From Salinisphaera hydrothermalis C41B8 (GTDB lineage Bacteria; Pseudomonadota; Gammaproteobacteria; Nevskiales; Salinisphaeraceae): DNA of 64,000 nucleotides. Positions within the stretch are counted from its first letter, which is position 1. Every line of letters begins with the position of its first letter. Below are positions 17,985 to 27,951 of the stretch, piece by piece. The notes under the pieces were generated by a model. The model saw only the letters and a program-made list of their open reading frames with translations, was not told the origin of the DNA and ran no database searches. Position numbers and translations under genes: made by a program. The stretch is from positions 62,001-126,000 of the forward strand of contig NZ_APNK01000007.1 in NCBI RefSeq assembly GCF_000732535.1, in the 5' to 3' direction.

Positions 17985-18190
17985 GCCGCCCCAGCCAGCA
18001 TGGTTTCGCGCGGATCCATGCCAGCGCTTCCTGGAAAATGAGGATGGGCGGCAACACGGGGCAGCGCGATGTGGTCGACCCGGCCATCCATGAACCGCCT
18101 ACCCTGCGGCATTGCGATTCTGGTGTATGGCGCGAGGTGCCCGTGCCCGCCCGGAGCCGAATCTGCGGCCTCCAGCACGAGATCCTGCCG
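17985..18190 (+). mobile_element. Degenerate remnant of the MITE-like element (copy 3)
   Basis: Two blocks of this 400-base gene-free interval resemble copy 1 in the same orientation. TTTCGCGCGG...AGCGCTTCCTGGAAAAT...GGGCGGCAACACG (18004-18058) matches its left third. GCGGCATTGCGATTCTGG...AATCTGCGGCCTCCA...CACGAGATCCT (18110-18188) matches its right third. The middle is deleted and no CTAG flanks remain, so it is an old decayed copy. The rest of 17802-18204 shows nothing else I can name. Confidence 0.5.
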
Positions 18191-18204
18191 CCGGGGAGAC
18201 CGGC

Positions 18205-18957
18205 TCAACGATAGGCCGGCAAGGCCTTGCGCAGGCGCGCTACGGCCTGGCTATGCAACTGGCAAACGCGCGACTCGGTCACCCCGAGCACGGCGCCGAT
18301 CTCCTTGAGATTGAGATCTTCCTGATAGTACAAGCCCAGCAGCATTCGCTCGCGCTCCGGCAGCTCATCGATGGCCGCCATCAGATCCTCTCGGCGCGCG
18401 TCGGCGAACGTCGCAACAAACGGATCGCCCCCGATCTCGACGGAATCCGCCAATCGGCTGGGCTCGGTCTCCGGCGTTCCATGCTCCTGATAACTCAGGA
18501 TCAGCCCGTTGTTCACATCGTTGAGCAACGCATGATAGTCATCCAGCGATATATCCAGTTCGTCGGCGATCTCGCGCTCGCGCGGCGCGCGCCCGAGTCG
18601 GTGTTCGAGTCGCTCGATCGCCGCCGATAGCTCACGGGCACCACGACGCACACTGCGGGGCAACCAGTCCCGGCTACGCAGTTCGTCGATCATCGCGCCG
18701 CGCACGCGCTGGGACGCATAGGTAGCAAACGTCGCCCCCTGCCCGGCCTCGAACCGGTCCAATGCGTCGAGCAATCCCACCATGCCGGCCTGAATCAGAT
18801 CATCCAGCTCGACGCTCGGCGGCAAACGCACCTGCAGAGCCAGCGCATGCCGCCGGATCAGCGGCATGTAGCTTTCCACAGTCTGCGAACGGTCGAGTTG
18901 GCCGGAAGCGGTATACATAGACGTGCGTCGACGAATGCGGGCGGGTTCGCCCGACAT
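18205..18957 (-). CDS. fliA: Flagellar sigma factor sigma-28 (FliA)
   Basis: This roughly 250-residue sigma factor directs RNA polymerase to late flagellar and chemotaxis promoters. Region 2 includes LPPSVELDDLIQAGMVGLLDAL and YASQRVRGAMIDELRSRDWLPRSVR. Region 4 ends in YYQEDLNLKEIGAVLGVTESRVCQLHSQA, almost the enterobacterial FliA sequence. Starts at 18957 (GGGGA upstream) and 18918 (aligning with the E. coli start) are both possible; I give the longer. It is divergent from fliC, with the sigma-28 promoter in between. Its activity should be restrained by the FlgM encoded at 44546. Confidence 0.95.
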   Translation of the reverse strand: MSGEPARIRRRTSMYTASGQLDRSQTVESYMPLIRRHALALQVRLPPSVELDDLIQAGMVGLLDALDRFEAGQGATFATYASQRVRGAMIDELRSRDWLPRSVRRGARELSAAIERLEHRLGRAPREREIADELDISLDDYHALLNDVNNGLILSYQEHGTPETEPSRLADSVEIGGDPFVATFADARREDLMAAIDELPERERMLLGLYYQEDLNLKEIGAVLGVTESRVCQLHSQAVARLRKALPAYR

Positions 18958-19094
18958 AAAAACAGTCCCCAGCACGAAGTCTGCGACAGCCGCCCCACCT
19001 CGGATGGCTCGAATAAACCTCGTTTTCGTCGACTAATCGCGGGATCGGAACATACGCCCACTCCGCTCGTCACGATTCTCCCGACATCCGCCCC

Positions 19095-19121
19095 TAAAGT
19101 TCCGTCGCAAGCCGACGATAA
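19095..19121 (+). promoter_or_regulatory. Sigma-28 promoter of fliC
   Basis: TAAAGTTC (-35, 19095-19102), an 11-base spacer, then GACGATAA (-10, 19114-19121). The sigma-28 consensus is TAAAGTTT-N11-GCCGATAA, so each box has one mismatch and the spacing is exact. It is about 80 bases upstream of the fliC start codon. Confidence 0.88.
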
Positions 19122-19202
19122 AACGTCAGCGGCGGGCAATAACGGCCGCGACAACGGGTCAAGATCCCGTCACTACCACTACGCATTGAGAGGAATCTCG
19201 AC

Positions 19203-20321
19203 ATGGCTTTCACCGTCAACACCAATACGCTGTCGCTGACCGCACAGAACAATCTGCGTCAGTCGCAGAACCAACTCAACACCGCAATCACCCGCTTGTC
19301 CTCGGGCAGCAAGATCAACTCGGCCAAGGACGATGCTGCTGGCGAAGCGATCGCCAACCGCATGAGTTCGCAGATCAACGGTCTCAACCAAGCCTCGGCG
19401 AATGCCAACGACGGCATCTCTTTGGCCCAAACGGCCGAGGGCGCCCTCGATCAGGTTAATTCAAACCTGCAGCGCATTCGCTCACTGACTGTTCAGGCCC
19501 AGAACGGGACGAACAGTAGCTCCGACCTGAAATCGATTCAAGACGAAATCGGTGCTCGCATGGACGAGATCGATCGTATCTCCGGGCAAACTGAATTCAA
19601 CGGAAAAAAAATTCTAAATAGTAGTCAGACAGTGTCGCTACAAGTCGGCGCTAACGACGGACAAACCATCTCTCTGTCGCTGCAAAACGTCGATACAACG
19701 ACGCTCGGCTTGAGCGGGTTCAGTGTCACTGGCAATGCAACGGCTACCACAAGCGACGCTCTTGCTCGTGCAAGCGACGGCGACACCGTTACAGTGGGTG
19801 ATTCCGGGACGCAATACACCTACAGTGCGGCGAATAACAACTGGGATGATGGATCTGGCACTACGTTAAGTGCCTCCGACCTTGCTTCACAGGTGGATGC
19901 CTCGAGTACTGACTCTACAGGCAATCTCGCCGCCGCCAGCGGTGCCGTGACCTTTGCTGCTGGCAACGGGCAAGTCAAAGATAGCGCTAACAACGTTCTA
20001 TCGGTCGCCTCCAACGGCACGCTCACCACGTCAGCGAACCCCTCCACCGCAAATCCGCTGGATACACTCGACAACGCTATCAGCAAAATCGATAGTTTCC
20101 GATCGGCGCTAGGTGCCTCTCAAAATCGCCTCGACTCAGCTATCAACAACATCAGCTCTACCACCACCAACCTGAGCTCGGCGCGTTCGCGCATTGAAGA
20201 CACGGACTACGCTAGTGAAGTGTCTGCCATGTCCAAGGCGCAGATCCTTCAGCAAGCCGGCACTTCTGTGCTCGCGCAGGCCAACCGTTCCAATCAGGGC
20301 GTGCTGTCGCTGCTGCAGTAA
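19203..20321 (+). CDS. fliC: Flagellin
   Basis: This 372-residue flagellin is the filament subunit exported by the flagellar type III system and polymerised under the FliD cap. The conserved N-terminal D0/D1 ([37 protein letters not shown]) and the C-terminal D1/D0 ([20 protein letters not shown], ending VLSLLQ) are intact. The central variable domain (about 140-285) is short and Ser/Thr/Asp-rich, with visibly lower GC and less biased codons than the neighbouring genes. A strong GAGAGGAA ribosome site precedes the ATG. Only one flagellin gene lies in this window. The chaperone FliS is encoded at 60727. Confidence 0.97.
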   Translation: MAFTVNTNTLSLTAQNNLRQSQNQLNTAITRLSSGSKINSAKDDAAGEAIANRMSSQINGLNQASANANDGISLAQTAEGALDQVNSNLQRIRSLTVQAQNGTNSSSDLKSIQDEIGARMDEIDRISGQTEFNGKKILNSSQTVSLQVGANDGQTISLSLQNVDTTTLGLSGFSVTGNATATTSDALARASDGDTVTVGDSGTQYTYSAANNNWDDGSGTTLSASDLASQVDASSTDSTGNLAAASGAVTFAAGNGQVKDSANNVLSVASNGTLTTSANPSTANPLDTLDNAISKIDSFRSALGASQNRLDSAINNISSTTTNLSSARSRIEDTDYASEVSAMSKAQILQQAGTSVLAQANRSNQGVLSLLQ

Positions 20322-20346
20322 ACTATCTTTACATTCACCGAAATCG

Positions 20347-20376
20347 GAGGGCATCGCATCGCGATGCCCTCTTTTT
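20347..20376 (+). terminator. Rho-independent terminator of fliC
   Basis: GAGGGCATCGC-ATC-GCGATGCCCTC forms a perfect 11-bp stem with a 3-base loop, followed by TTTTT. It starts 25 bases after the fliC stop codon and isolates the highly expressed flagellin transcript. Confidence 0.93.
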
Positions 20377-20474
20377 GCTTGGGCCACTCCAAATAGCGTC
20401 AAGATATTTCAATTCTTTTATTTCTTGCCCGTCTCCGCATATCGCCTGACGTTCGAATTCATTTGGCGACTCTT

Positions 20475-20804
20475 TTATACCTGCATATTCATAATCTCGC
20501 GGTACGCACTCACGACCCTATTGCGCACCTGGATCCCCATATTGGTCGCCACATCGGCTTTCGCCATGTCGACCATCACGTTGTTCAAGCTGACGCCCGG
20601 CGCACCACTTTCATAGGCCTTGCCGGCATCCATCGCGTCGCTCTTGAGTGCGTTGATCTTGTCGATCGAATGCACGAGCGCGTCGGCGAAATTCGGCTGG
20701 CCCGTGTTCGCGGCCGCCTTGTCGTTGCCGGCGTCGCCGGCCTGGGCGGCGGCCGCCTGCATTTGCTGAAGCAGCGGCCCCATGCCGCCTGCACTGATAC
20801 TCAT
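20475..20804 (-). CDS. fliE: Flagellar hook-basal body complex protein FliE
   Basis: This 109-residue FliE links the MS ring to the proximal rod and is one of the first export substrates. The C-terminal half, GVSLNNVMVDMAKADVATNM followed by VRNRVVSAYREIMNMQV, is the conserved family block; the N terminus is Gly/Ala/Gln-rich. A GAGGGGG ribosome site precedes the ATG. It is divergent from fliF across a 276-base intergenic region, exactly the fliE/fliF arrangement of enterobacteria. That interval contains an AATAGC...GCTATT hairpin at 20907-20931 but no clear sigma-28 or sigma-54 promoter. Confidence 0.95.
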   Translation of the reverse strand: MSISAGGMGPLLQQMQAAAAQAGDAGNDKAAANTGQPNFADALVHSIDKINALKSDAMDAGKAYESGAPGVSLNNVMVDMAKADVATNMGIQVRNRVVSAYREIMNMQV

Positions 20805-21080
20805 ATATCCCCCTCTCGTTGCCTGAAGCCGAACTCGGAACTCGCAAAAAGTCCAGCTTGAGTACGCGCGAGGCTAGCGCAGCACCCGGCTTGGGCATGC
20901 GATCAAATAGCGCCCGAATCGCGGGCTATTCGGCGCTTAGAAATTGGACGTCTACGGAATAATCGTCCACCGGCGCCATTGCGACACTGCTCGCGGGCCG
21001 CGACTGCGTGTCGCGCACGGCGCCACGAGGCATCAGGCGACCTTTGATATGCAAAGCGGTCGCATCACGGGGGGACATGG

Positions 21081-22826
21081 ATGAGCAGCGCCGAAGCCCA
21101 AGCTTCGACGAGCGGCGGACTGGCCGATGTCATGGCCCGTCTGCGCGCGTCGCCGCGCATTGCGCTGATAATCGGCGTGGCGGCCGCGGTGGCCGTGCTC
21201 GTCGCGCTCCTGCTCTGGACCCGTTCGCCCGATTACGCCGTACTCTATTCCGGTTTGTCGAACCGTGACGGCGGTGAGGTGACCGCACGCCTCGACCAGA
21301 TGCAGGTGCCATATAAGCTGTCCGGCGGCGGCAGCACGATCATGGTGCCGCGTTCCAGAGTCGACCGCATTCGCTTGCAGATGGCCAGCGACGGGCTGCC
21401 CAAGGGCGGCGGGGTCGGCTTCGAGCTGATGGACAACGAACCCTTCGGCATCAGCGAGTTCGCGGAGAAAGTGAATTATCAGCGCGCGCTCGAAGGCGAA
21501 CTGGAGCGCTCGATCGAGACTATCGACGAAGTCTCGAGCGCCCGGGTACAGCTCGCCATGCCGAAATCAAGCGTCTTCGTGCGTGACCAGAAGCAGCCCA
21601 AGGCTTCAGTCGTGCTCGAACTGTATTCCGGTCGCGCGCTGGCCAAGGGCCAGGTCACGGCGATACAGAATCTCGTGGCCAGCGCGGTGCCCGGTCTTCC
21701 GATCGACGCCGTGACCATCGTGGACAGCCGCGGGCATCTGCTATCCGGCAGCGACGCCGGGGATGGCGGCGTGGACGGCACGCGGCTGGCATACGCGGCC
21801 CGCGTCGAAAAGACGTACCAGCAACGCATCCAGAACCTGCTGGCACCTATCGTTGGCGCCGACAATGTGCGCACCCAAGTGGTCGCCGATCTGGATTTCG
21901 CCAAGCGCGAGCGCACCAGCGAGAACTACAGCCCCAACAACGGCAACAAGCCGGCCGCGATTCGCAGCCAACAGACCAGCCAGAAAGTCGACAAAAACGG
22001 CAACCAGGGCGGCGTCCCGGGAGCGCTGAGCAACCAGCCGACACCGAATCAGCCATCGCCGATCAACAACCCGAAAAAGGCCGGCGGCAACAATCAGAAT
22101 ACGCGCGGCGCGAACAACAATAACAACGGCAACAGCAATAACGGCAACGGCTCGCTGCAGACCAATGGCGCGCTTGGCCTGGATAACTCGGGGCAGATCT
22201 CGACCTCGAAGAGCGACACGACCAACTACGAACTCGACCACACCATTGCCCATGTCACCGATCCGGTCGGCCAGGTGCAACGCGTGTCGGTGGCCGTTGT
22301 GATCAACCAGAAAGCGCTGGCGGCCGGCAGCGGCAAAAACGCCACCGCCGGGCTGTCGAAACAACAGATGGACCAGATCCGCAGCCTTGTCCGTGGCGCG
22401 ATCGGCTACTCGGCGACCCGTGGCGATTCCGTGGAAGTCATGCAGATGCCGTTCACGGCCGCATCGGGCGATCAGGCCCCGGCCACGCCGTCGTGGTGGC
22501 AAAACCCGACCCTGCAGTCGATGGCGATCAAGGCGCTGAAATATCTGGTGCTCGCCTTGGTCGCGTGGCTGCTGTGGCGCCGTCTGGTTCGTCCGCTGGC
22601 AGAGCGCAGCGGGCTATTCGGCGAGGTGGTGACGTCGCGCCGTACGGCCTCGAATGCACCGCCCGCCGCAGAAGCCGATTCGGAGGAAGACGCGACCGAA
22701 CAGGCACTGCGGAGCCAGCGGCGCAAGCGTCATACGGATGCGATCCGCAATGCCCAGGAGGCCGCCCGCGAGGACCCGCGCATGGTCGCCATGATCGTCA
22801 AAGGCTGGATGAAAGAAGATGTCTAG
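21081..22826 (+). CDS. fliF: Flagellar MS-ring protein FliF
   Basis: This 581-residue inner-membrane ring protein anchors the basal body and houses the export gate. A first membrane segment (about 28-48) is followed by the periplasmic ring-building motifs with RVQLAMPKSSVFVRDQKQPKASV. A long Asn/Gly/Gln-rich low-complexity stretch (about 300-365, with runs of Asn) interrupts the second periplasmic half. A second membrane segment (about 480-497) leads to the cytoplasmic FliG-binding tail ending MIVKGWMKED. GGGGG precedes the ATG. It is first in the 11.6-kb fliF-fliR operon, and its end overlaps fliG by 8 bases. Confidence 0.96.
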   Translation: MSSAEAQASTSGGLADVMARLRASPRIALIIGVAAAVAVLVALLLWTRSPDYAVLYSGLSNRDGGEVTARLDQMQVPYKLSGGGSTIMVPRSRVDRIRLQMASDGLPKGGGVGFELMDNEPFGISEFAEKVNYQRALEGELERSIETIDEVSSARVQLAMPKSSVFVRDQKQPKASVVLELYSGRALAKGQVTAIQNLVASAVPGLPIDAVTIVDSRGHLLSGSDAGDGGVDGTRLAYAARVEKTYQQRIQNLLAPIVGADNVRTQVVADLDFAKRERTSENYSPNNGNKPAAIRSQQTSQKVDKNGNQGGVPGALSNQPTPNQPSPINNPKKAGGNNQNTRGANNNNNGNSNNGNGSLQTNGALGLDNSGQISTSKSDTTNYELDHTIAHVTDPVGQVQRVSVAVVINQKALAAGSGKNATAGLSKQQMDQIRSLVRGAIGYSATRGDSVEVMQMPFTAASGDQAPATPSWWQNPTLQSMAIKALKYLVLALVAWLLWRRLVRPLAERSGLFGEVVTSRRTASNAPPAAEADSEEDATEQALRSQRRKRHTDAIRNAQEAAREDPRMVAMIVKGWMKEDV

Positions 22827-23823
22827 CACGAGCAGCAGCCGCAGTGGCCTCGATCGCAGCGCCATCCTGATGATGGCGATGGACGACGACACCGCCGCCG
22901 AGGTGTTCAAGCACCTGTCCAGTCGTGATGCGCAACAACTCGGCATGCGCATGGCCGCCTTGCGTAATGTGTCTTCGGAGCAGATCGAGGAAGTGCTGCG
23001 CGAGTTCAGCGACGAGCTCGACCAGTACGGCGCGATCAACATCAACTCCAGCGAGCACATCCGCTCGGTGCTGATCAAAGCCATGGGCGAAGAACGCGCC
23101 GCCAGCCTGCTCGAGGACATCTTCGAGAACAACGAAGGCTCCGGCATCGATGCGCTCAACATGATGGAAGCGAACGTCGTGGCCGAGATGATCCGCGATG
23201 AGCATCCGCAGATCATCGCGACCATCATCGTCCATTTGGAGCGCAATCAGGCCGCGGACGTGCTGCTGTGCTTCGAGGAACGCCTGCGTAACGACGTGAT
23301 CCTGCGTGTGGCCACCTTCTCCGGCGTACAACCGGCCGCGCTGGCCGAGCTCACCGAAGTGCTCGGCAGCCTGCTTGACGGTCAGAATCTCAAGCGCAGC
23401 AAGATGGGCGGGGTGAGCACGGCGGCCGAGATTCTCAACCTGCTGAATTCATCGCACGAGGAAGCCGCGCTGGCCAGTGTGCGCGAGCACGATGAAAACC
23501 TCGCTCAGCGCATCATCGACGAAATGTTCGTGTTCGAGGATCTCGAAAAAGCCGACAACCGGACGATGCAGCGCATCCTCATCGAGCTCGACAACGATAC
23601 CCTTGCCGTCGCGCTCAAGGGCACCAGCGAAGCCCTGTTCACCCGCTTCACTGCCAACATGGCCTCGCGCGCTGCCGATCTGCTGCGTGAGGACATGGAA
23701 ATGCGCGGGCCGGTGCGTCTGTCGCAGGTCGAATCCGAGCGCAAACGCATTCTGGATACGGTCCGTCGTCTGGCCGACGCGGGTGAAATTACCCTGAGCG
23801 GCGACGACGATGAATATGTCTAG
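22819..23823 (+). CDS. fliG: Flagellar motor switch protein FliG
   Basis: This 334-residue FliG forms the upper part of the cytoplasmic C-ring and interacts with MotA to generate torque. The three armadillo-like domains are all present. The N-terminal MS-ring-binding part starts DRSAILMMAMDDDTAAEVFKH. The middle domain contains EHPQIIATIIVHL and the EHPQ motif that contacts FliM. The C-terminal torque domain includes MFVFEDLEKADNRTMQRIL, with the alternating charged residues used for MotA contact. Its start lies inside fliF and its end overlaps fliH. Confidence 0.97.
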   Translation: MSSTSSSRSGLDRSAILMMAMDDDTAAEVFKHLSSRDAQQLGMRMAALRNVSSEQIEEVLREFSDELDQYGAININSSEHIRSVLIKAMGEERAASLLEDIFENNEGSGIDALNMMEANVVAEMIRDEHPQIIATIIVHLERNQAADVLLCFEERLRNDVILRVATFSGVQPAALAELTEVLGSLLDGQNLKRSKMGGVSTAAEILNLLNSSHEEAALASVREHDENLAQRIIDEMFVFEDLEKADNRTMQRILIELDNDTLAVALKGTSEALFTRFTANMASRAADLLREDMEMRGPVRLSQVESERKRILDTVRRLADAGEITLSGDDDEYV

Positions 23824-24520
23824 CGCGTCGCACGACAACGACTGGCAGCGTTGGCGGATGGATCCGCTGGAACGCCGCACCGCGCCGCGCGAACGCGACC
23901 GAACCGCGCCCGAAGCCGCGGCCGCGCCTACCCCGCCCCGCCGGCGCCGCGAGGACCAGATCAGCATGACGCTGTTCGAACTCGCCAAGGAAGAAGCCGA
24001 AAAGAAAGGCTACGAGGCCGGCCGTGAACAGGGCTATGCCGACGGCTACGCCGAAGGCGAAGCCAAGGCGCGTGCCGAACAACAGGCACGTCTGGACGCC
24101 GAGATCGCCGAACGGCTGGCCCCGATCGATCGCCTCGTGACGCAATTCGCCGAGGCGGCGGATGCGCTGGATGAGCGCATTGGTCGCCAGCTCGTGGAGC
24201 TGGCGATCGAGACCGGGCGGCAACTGGCCGGACGCGCCCTCGAGATTCGCCCCGAGCATATCCTCGACGATGTACAGGAACTGCTGGAGAACCACCCGGG
24301 CCTGACCGGCTCGCCCACGCTCTACGTCGCAGCCGAGGAGCTGTCGCGCATCGAGCATCATCTCGGCCAGAGCCTGGCCGGTGCCGGCTGGCGGCTGCGC
24401 GCCGATGCCTCGCTCGCCCCCGGCGATTGCCGCATCGAGGACGACGAGCGCGAGATCGACAGCACGGACGCCGATCGCTGGGCCCGCCTGCTCCAGGCCG
24501 TCGGCCACGAGAAGCACTGA
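23810..24520 (+). CDS. fliH: Flagellar export ATPase regulator FliH
   Basis: This 236-residue FliH is the peripheral stalk that binds FliI and FliN and delivers the ATPase to the export gate. The N-terminal third is charged and Ala/Pro/Arg-rich. A coiled-coil segment (about 45-110, [23 protein letters not shown]) has the Gly-spaced repeats typical of FliH. The C-terminal FliI-binding domain contains [15 protein letters not shown] and the final [11 protein letters not shown]. The ATG overlaps the fliG end by 14 bases; a second Met two codons later is an alternative. The stop overlaps the fliI start (TGATG). Confidence 0.94.
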   Translation: MNMSSASHDNDWQRWRMDPLERRTAPRERDRTAPEAAAAPTPPRRRREDQISMTLFELAKEEAEKKGYEAGREQGYADGYAEGEAKARAEQQARLDAEIAERLAPIDRLVTQFAEAADALDERIGRQLVELAIETGRQLAGRALEIRPEHILDDVQELLENHPGLTGSPTLYVAAEELSRIEHHLGQSLAGAGWRLRADASLAPGDCRIEDDEREIDSTDADRWARLLQAVGHEKH

Positions 24521-25911
24521 TGCAGCCCTCGGCGGATGATCTGCTGTCGGGCTGGGAACAGCGTTTGGCGACTATGCGCTCGCGGATCGCGGCCACCCCG
24601 CGCGTGCGCGAACGCGGCAAACTCGTACGGGCCAGCGGCCTGGTACTGGAAGTGGTCGGGCTGCGCCTCCCGCTCGGGGCCCACTGCTGGATCGAACAGA
24701 TCGACGGGCGCGAGCACGCCGAAGCCGAGGTGGTCGGCTTCTCTGGCCGGTCGCTGTTGCTGATGCCGTTCGCCGAAACCACCGGCCTGATCCCCGGTGC
24801 GCGCGTGTGGCCGGTGCTCGGCCCGCCGGGCAGCGCGCCGGGCGCCGCCAAATCCATACCGGTCGGCCCGGCCCTGCTGGGGCGCGTGCTCGACGCGCGC
24901 GGCCGGCCGCTGGATGGCGAGCCGCTGCCCTCGGACGCCGATTACGCAGCGCTGGCGTCGCGCTCTATCAACCCGCTCGAGCGCGCTCCAATTAGCGACG
25001 TACTGGATACCGGCATTCGTGCGATCAACGCCCTGCTGACAGTCGGCCGCGGCCAGCGGCTCGGCCTGTTCGCCGGTTCCGGCGTCGGCAAGAGTGTGCT
25101 GCTCGGCATGATGGCGCGCTTCACCGCGGCCGACGTGATCGTGGTCGGCCTGATCGGCGAACGCGGCCGTGAGGTCAAGGATTTTATCGACAACATCCTC
25201 GGCGATGCCGGCCTGGCGCGGGCCGTCGTGGTGGCCGCGCCGGCCGATACCTCGCCGCTGCTGCGTCTGCAGGGCGCCGATTACGCCACGCGTATCGCGG
25301 AGGATTTCCGCGATCGCGGCTTCAACGTATTGCTGATCATGGATTCGCTCACGCGCTATGCCATGGCCCAGCGCGAAATCGCACTCGCTATCGGCGAACC
25401 GCCCGCCACCAAGGGCTACCCGCCGTCGGTGTTCGCGCGCCTGCCCACGCTGGTCGAGCGCGCCGGTAACGCCCGCGCCGGCAGCGGCTCGATCACGGCG
25501 TTCTATACCGTGCTGACCGAAGGCGACGACCAGCAGGACCCGATCGCGGATTCGGCGCGCGCCATTCTGGACGGGCATTTCGTGCTCTCGCGCCAGCTCG
25601 CCGAGGCCGGTCACTACCCGGCGATCGATATCGAAGCGTCAATAAGCCGCGCAATGACAGCGCTTATCGACGAAACGCAGCTCGCGCGCGTGCAGTACTT
25701 TAAGCGTATGTTCTCGCGCTACGAGCGCAGCCGGGATCTGATCGCCGTGGGGGCCTATGCGGCAGGCAGCGATCCGACCCTGGACCAGGCCATCGCGTTG
25801 CATCCGCGCATGGAAGAGTTTCTCCAGCAGGGCATGGGCGAACGCAGCGACCACGGCGACGCCACGGCCCGGCTGGCCGATCTCGTCACCGGCAACGACG
25901 CTTCGTCATGA
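24520..25911 (+). CDS. fliI: Flagellum-specific ATPase FliI
   Basis: This 463-residue F1-beta-like ATPase energises flagellar protein export. Walker A AGSGVGKS is at 185-192. Walker B ends at Asp275 in [11 protein letters not shown], and the catalytic GERGREV is at 213-219. The C-terminal region [13 protein letters not shown] is that expected of FliI. I choose the ATG at 24520, overlapping the fliH stop, because the frame upstream to 24427 lies inside fliH and is Arg-rich. It works with FliH and FliJ, encoded on either side. Confidence 0.97.
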   Translation: MQPSADDLLSGWEQRLATMRSRIAATPRVRERGKLVRASGLVLEVVGLRLPLGAHCWIEQIDGREHAEAEVVGFSGRSLLLMPFAETTGLIPGARVWPVLGPPGSAPGAAKSIPVGPALLGRVLDARGRPLDGEPLPSDADYAALASRSINPLERAPISDVLDTGIRAINALLTVGRGQRLGLFAGSGVGKSVLLGMMARFTAADVIVVGLIGERGREVKDFIDNILGDAGLARAVVVAAPADTSPLLRLQGADYATRIAEDFRDRGFNVLLIMDSLTRYAMAQREIALAIGEPPATKGYPPSVFARLPTLVERAGNARAGSGSITAFYTVLTEGDDQQDPIADSARAILDGHFVLSRQLAEAGHYPAIDIEASISRAMTALIDETQLARVQYFKRMFSRYERSRDLIAVGAYAAGSDPTLDQAIALHPRMEEFLQQGMGERSDHGDATARLADLVTGNDASS

Positions 25912-26348
25912 ATCAATCCTCGCTGAACGCACTGATCGAACTGGCTACCGAAAAACGCGACGCCGCGGCTGCCCAACTGGGCGCCCTGCACGGCGAGCGC
26001 GCCCGCAGCCAGGCGCAACTCGACGCCCTGATCGCCTACCGCGCCGAATATGGCGAACGGCTGGCGCGGGCGATGGCAGACGGGCTGTCGATGCATCGGC
26101 TGGATAACGATCAGCGTTTCCTGGCATCGCTCGACGAAGCGATCGCCCAGCAGGAGCAGATCGTCGCCCAAAGCGAACATCGTCTGGCCGACGGCAAGAG
26201 CCAGTGGCAGGACCGCCAGCGACGGCTGAAATCGTTCGACGCGCTGGCCGAGCGCCGCCGAGCGAGCGAGGCGCGCCGCGAAGCGCGTCGGGAACAACAA
26301 GACAACGACGAAGCCGCCGGGCGCTCATCGCGCCGGGCCAATGGCTGA
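25908..26348 (+). CDS. fliJ: Flagellar export protein FliJ
   Basis: This 146-residue protein is predicted to be two long antiparallel helices with heptad character throughout and many Gln, Arg, Glu and Ala residues. FliJ is the coiled-coil central stalk that links the FliI hexamer to FlhA. Sequence conservation in the family is low; identification rests on length, coiled coil and position between fliI (4-base overlap, ATGA) and fliK. The Arg-rich C terminus ([15 protein letters not shown]) is typical. Confidence 0.9.
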   Translation: MNQSSLNALIELATEKRDAAAAQLGALHGERARSQAQLDALIAYRAEYGERLARAMADGLSMHRLDNDQRFLASLDEAIAQQEQIVAQSEHRLADGKSQWQDRQRRLKSFDALAERRRASEARREARREQQDNDEAAGRSSRRANG

Positions 26349-26369
26349 TCGGTTCGAACGGGGGGAACC

Positions 26370-27899
26370 ATGACGATCGATCTGGGGGCACTGAGCGCGG
26401 GCGCGGCCAAGACCGCGGCGCCGAAAAACACGACGACGCCGAACGCGTCGAACAACAACACGTCCGATTTCTCGCGCACGCTCGCGGCGTCGCAGGCGTC
26501 CCGCGACTCGCGGTCGGGTCAGGCGTCGTCATCCAACGGCCAGCAGCAAACGTCGGGCAGCCAGGCCCCGGCTCAGGATGCGTCCTCGCGCCAGGCTTCG
26601 CACGTGGCGCAGGCGGAGCATTCAGGCGATGGCCACTCGGCCGATGCCCAGTCGAAGCCGGCCTCCGCCGACCCGAAAACCGCCGCGGCCGAAGATCATC
26701 AGAACACGGATGTCGTGCGTCGTCGGCTGAGCACGGAGTCCAAGCTGGCAAGCCGCGCCGAGACCGACAAGAACGCCGCCGATCGCGTGATCGCCGAGAC
26801 CTCGGCTCGCGACGCACGAAACGTCGCGGATAGCGCCAATCGCGCCGCCGCCGAAGCCGCCACTCAGACGCAAACGGCTGCCCAGGGGGCCGCCGCGCGC
26901 TCCGGGTCGGCGACCACGCATCCTCATAAGATCGCGTCGTCGAGCAAGACAACGACGGACAAGACGCACGACACCCAATCGCAGAAAGGCGCGGACGCAG
27001 CCGACAGTACCGGGCCGATTGCCGCCCTGGTCCAGGCGCCGTTGATCGTCACGCAGACGATCAAACCGGGCAACGGTTCGCAGACCGGCGTCTCCGATGC
27101 GACCCACGGTCATTCGCACTCGGCCGCGGCGTCATTGCGCGCGTCCTGGCAACAGCTGTTCACGCAGTTGGGCGGCCACGGCGGCCAGGGGTCGTCAAAC
27201 GGGGACGCCAGCGGCCAGACGCGCGGCGATAATCCGGCCCAGCTTCTGGCCGCGCTGACTACAGACGGCAAGAACAGCCCGGATGCGCGCAGCGGCCAAC
27301 GCTTCAGCCTGACGCAGACCACCGATTCCTCGGCCAGTGCCACGAACGGCAGCGCTTTGACGGCCGCCACGGCGTCGGCACTTCACTCGACGTCGGCAAC
27401 CCACGGGCAAGCCGCCAGCGCGCCAGCGACCGCCTCGACGCAGACCACGCTGAGTGCGCCGTTGGCCAGCAGCGACTGGAACCAGGCCCTGGGCCAACAC
27501 ACGATGCGGCTGGTCGGCTCCGGCCAACAGCTGGCCCAGATTCAGTTACACCCGCGCGAGCTGGGCCAGATCAATATCTCGGTCACGGTCAACGATCATA
27601 ATCAGGCCCAGATCCATTTCGCGGCGGCCCATGCCCATGTCCGTGATGCGGTCGAAGCGGCATTGCCTCAACTGCGCCAGTCGCTGGCCGCCGGCGGGCT
27701 GTCGCTCGGCCAGGCCTCGGTGGGCGACCAGAACAGCCAGGCCGCATTCGCCGGCCGGGACGATCAATCGGGCCAGCGTAGCGGGCGGCCGTCCGCCGAA
27801 ATCGCCGCGGTAACCGAGACGTCGCTCGATGACACGAGCGCTGTGTCGCCTGTTTCGCGCCGCGCCGGGCCCATCAGCGGCATCGACATCTTTGCTTGA
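26370..27899 (+). CDS. fliK: Flagellar hook-length control protein FliK
   Basis: This 509-residue FliK is the secreted molecular ruler that sets hook length and switches export specificity through FlhB. Residues 1 to about 370 are a disordered Ser/Thr/Ala/Gln-rich ruler with low sequence complexity. The C-terminal Flg_hook domain (about 370-450) has LAQIQLHPRELGQINISVTV followed by a predicted helix-rich tail. GGGGGAA precedes the ATG. It is longer than E. coli FliK (375), which could mean a longer hook. A second, shorter FliK-like protein is encoded at 59346. Confidence 0.92.
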   Translation: MTIDLGALSAGAAKTAAPKNTTTPNASNNNTSDFSRTLAASQASRDSRSGQASSSNGQQQTSGSQAPAQDASSRQASHVAQAEHSGDGHSADAQSKPASADPKTAAAEDHQNTDVVRRRLSTESKLASRAETDKNAADRVIAETSARDARNVADSANRAAAEAATQTQTAAQGAAARSGSATTHPHKIASSSKTTTDKTHDTQSQKGADAADSTGPIAALVQAPLIVTQTIKPGNGSQTGVSDATHGHSHSAAASLRASWQQLFTQLGGHGGQGSSNGDASGQTRGDNPAQLLAALTTDGKNSPDARSGQRFSLTQTTDSSASATNGSALTAATASALHSTSATHGQAASAPATASTQTTLSAPLASSDWNQALGQHTMRLVGSGQQLAQIQLHPRELGQINISVTVNDHNQAQIHFAAAHAHVRDAVEAALPQLRQSLAAGGLSLGQASVGDQNSQAAFAGRDDQSGQRSGRPSAEIAAVTETSLDDTSAVSPVSRRAGPISGIDIFA

Positions 27900-27951
27900 G
27901 CGCCAATCGGCCGATAAAGCCAGACGGTTTGCCCACTCTGATATTTTCTCA

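Noticed and set aside
20907-20931. Hairpin between fliE and fliF as a terminator
   Set aside because: Both genes are transcribed away from it, and no T-run follows on either strand.
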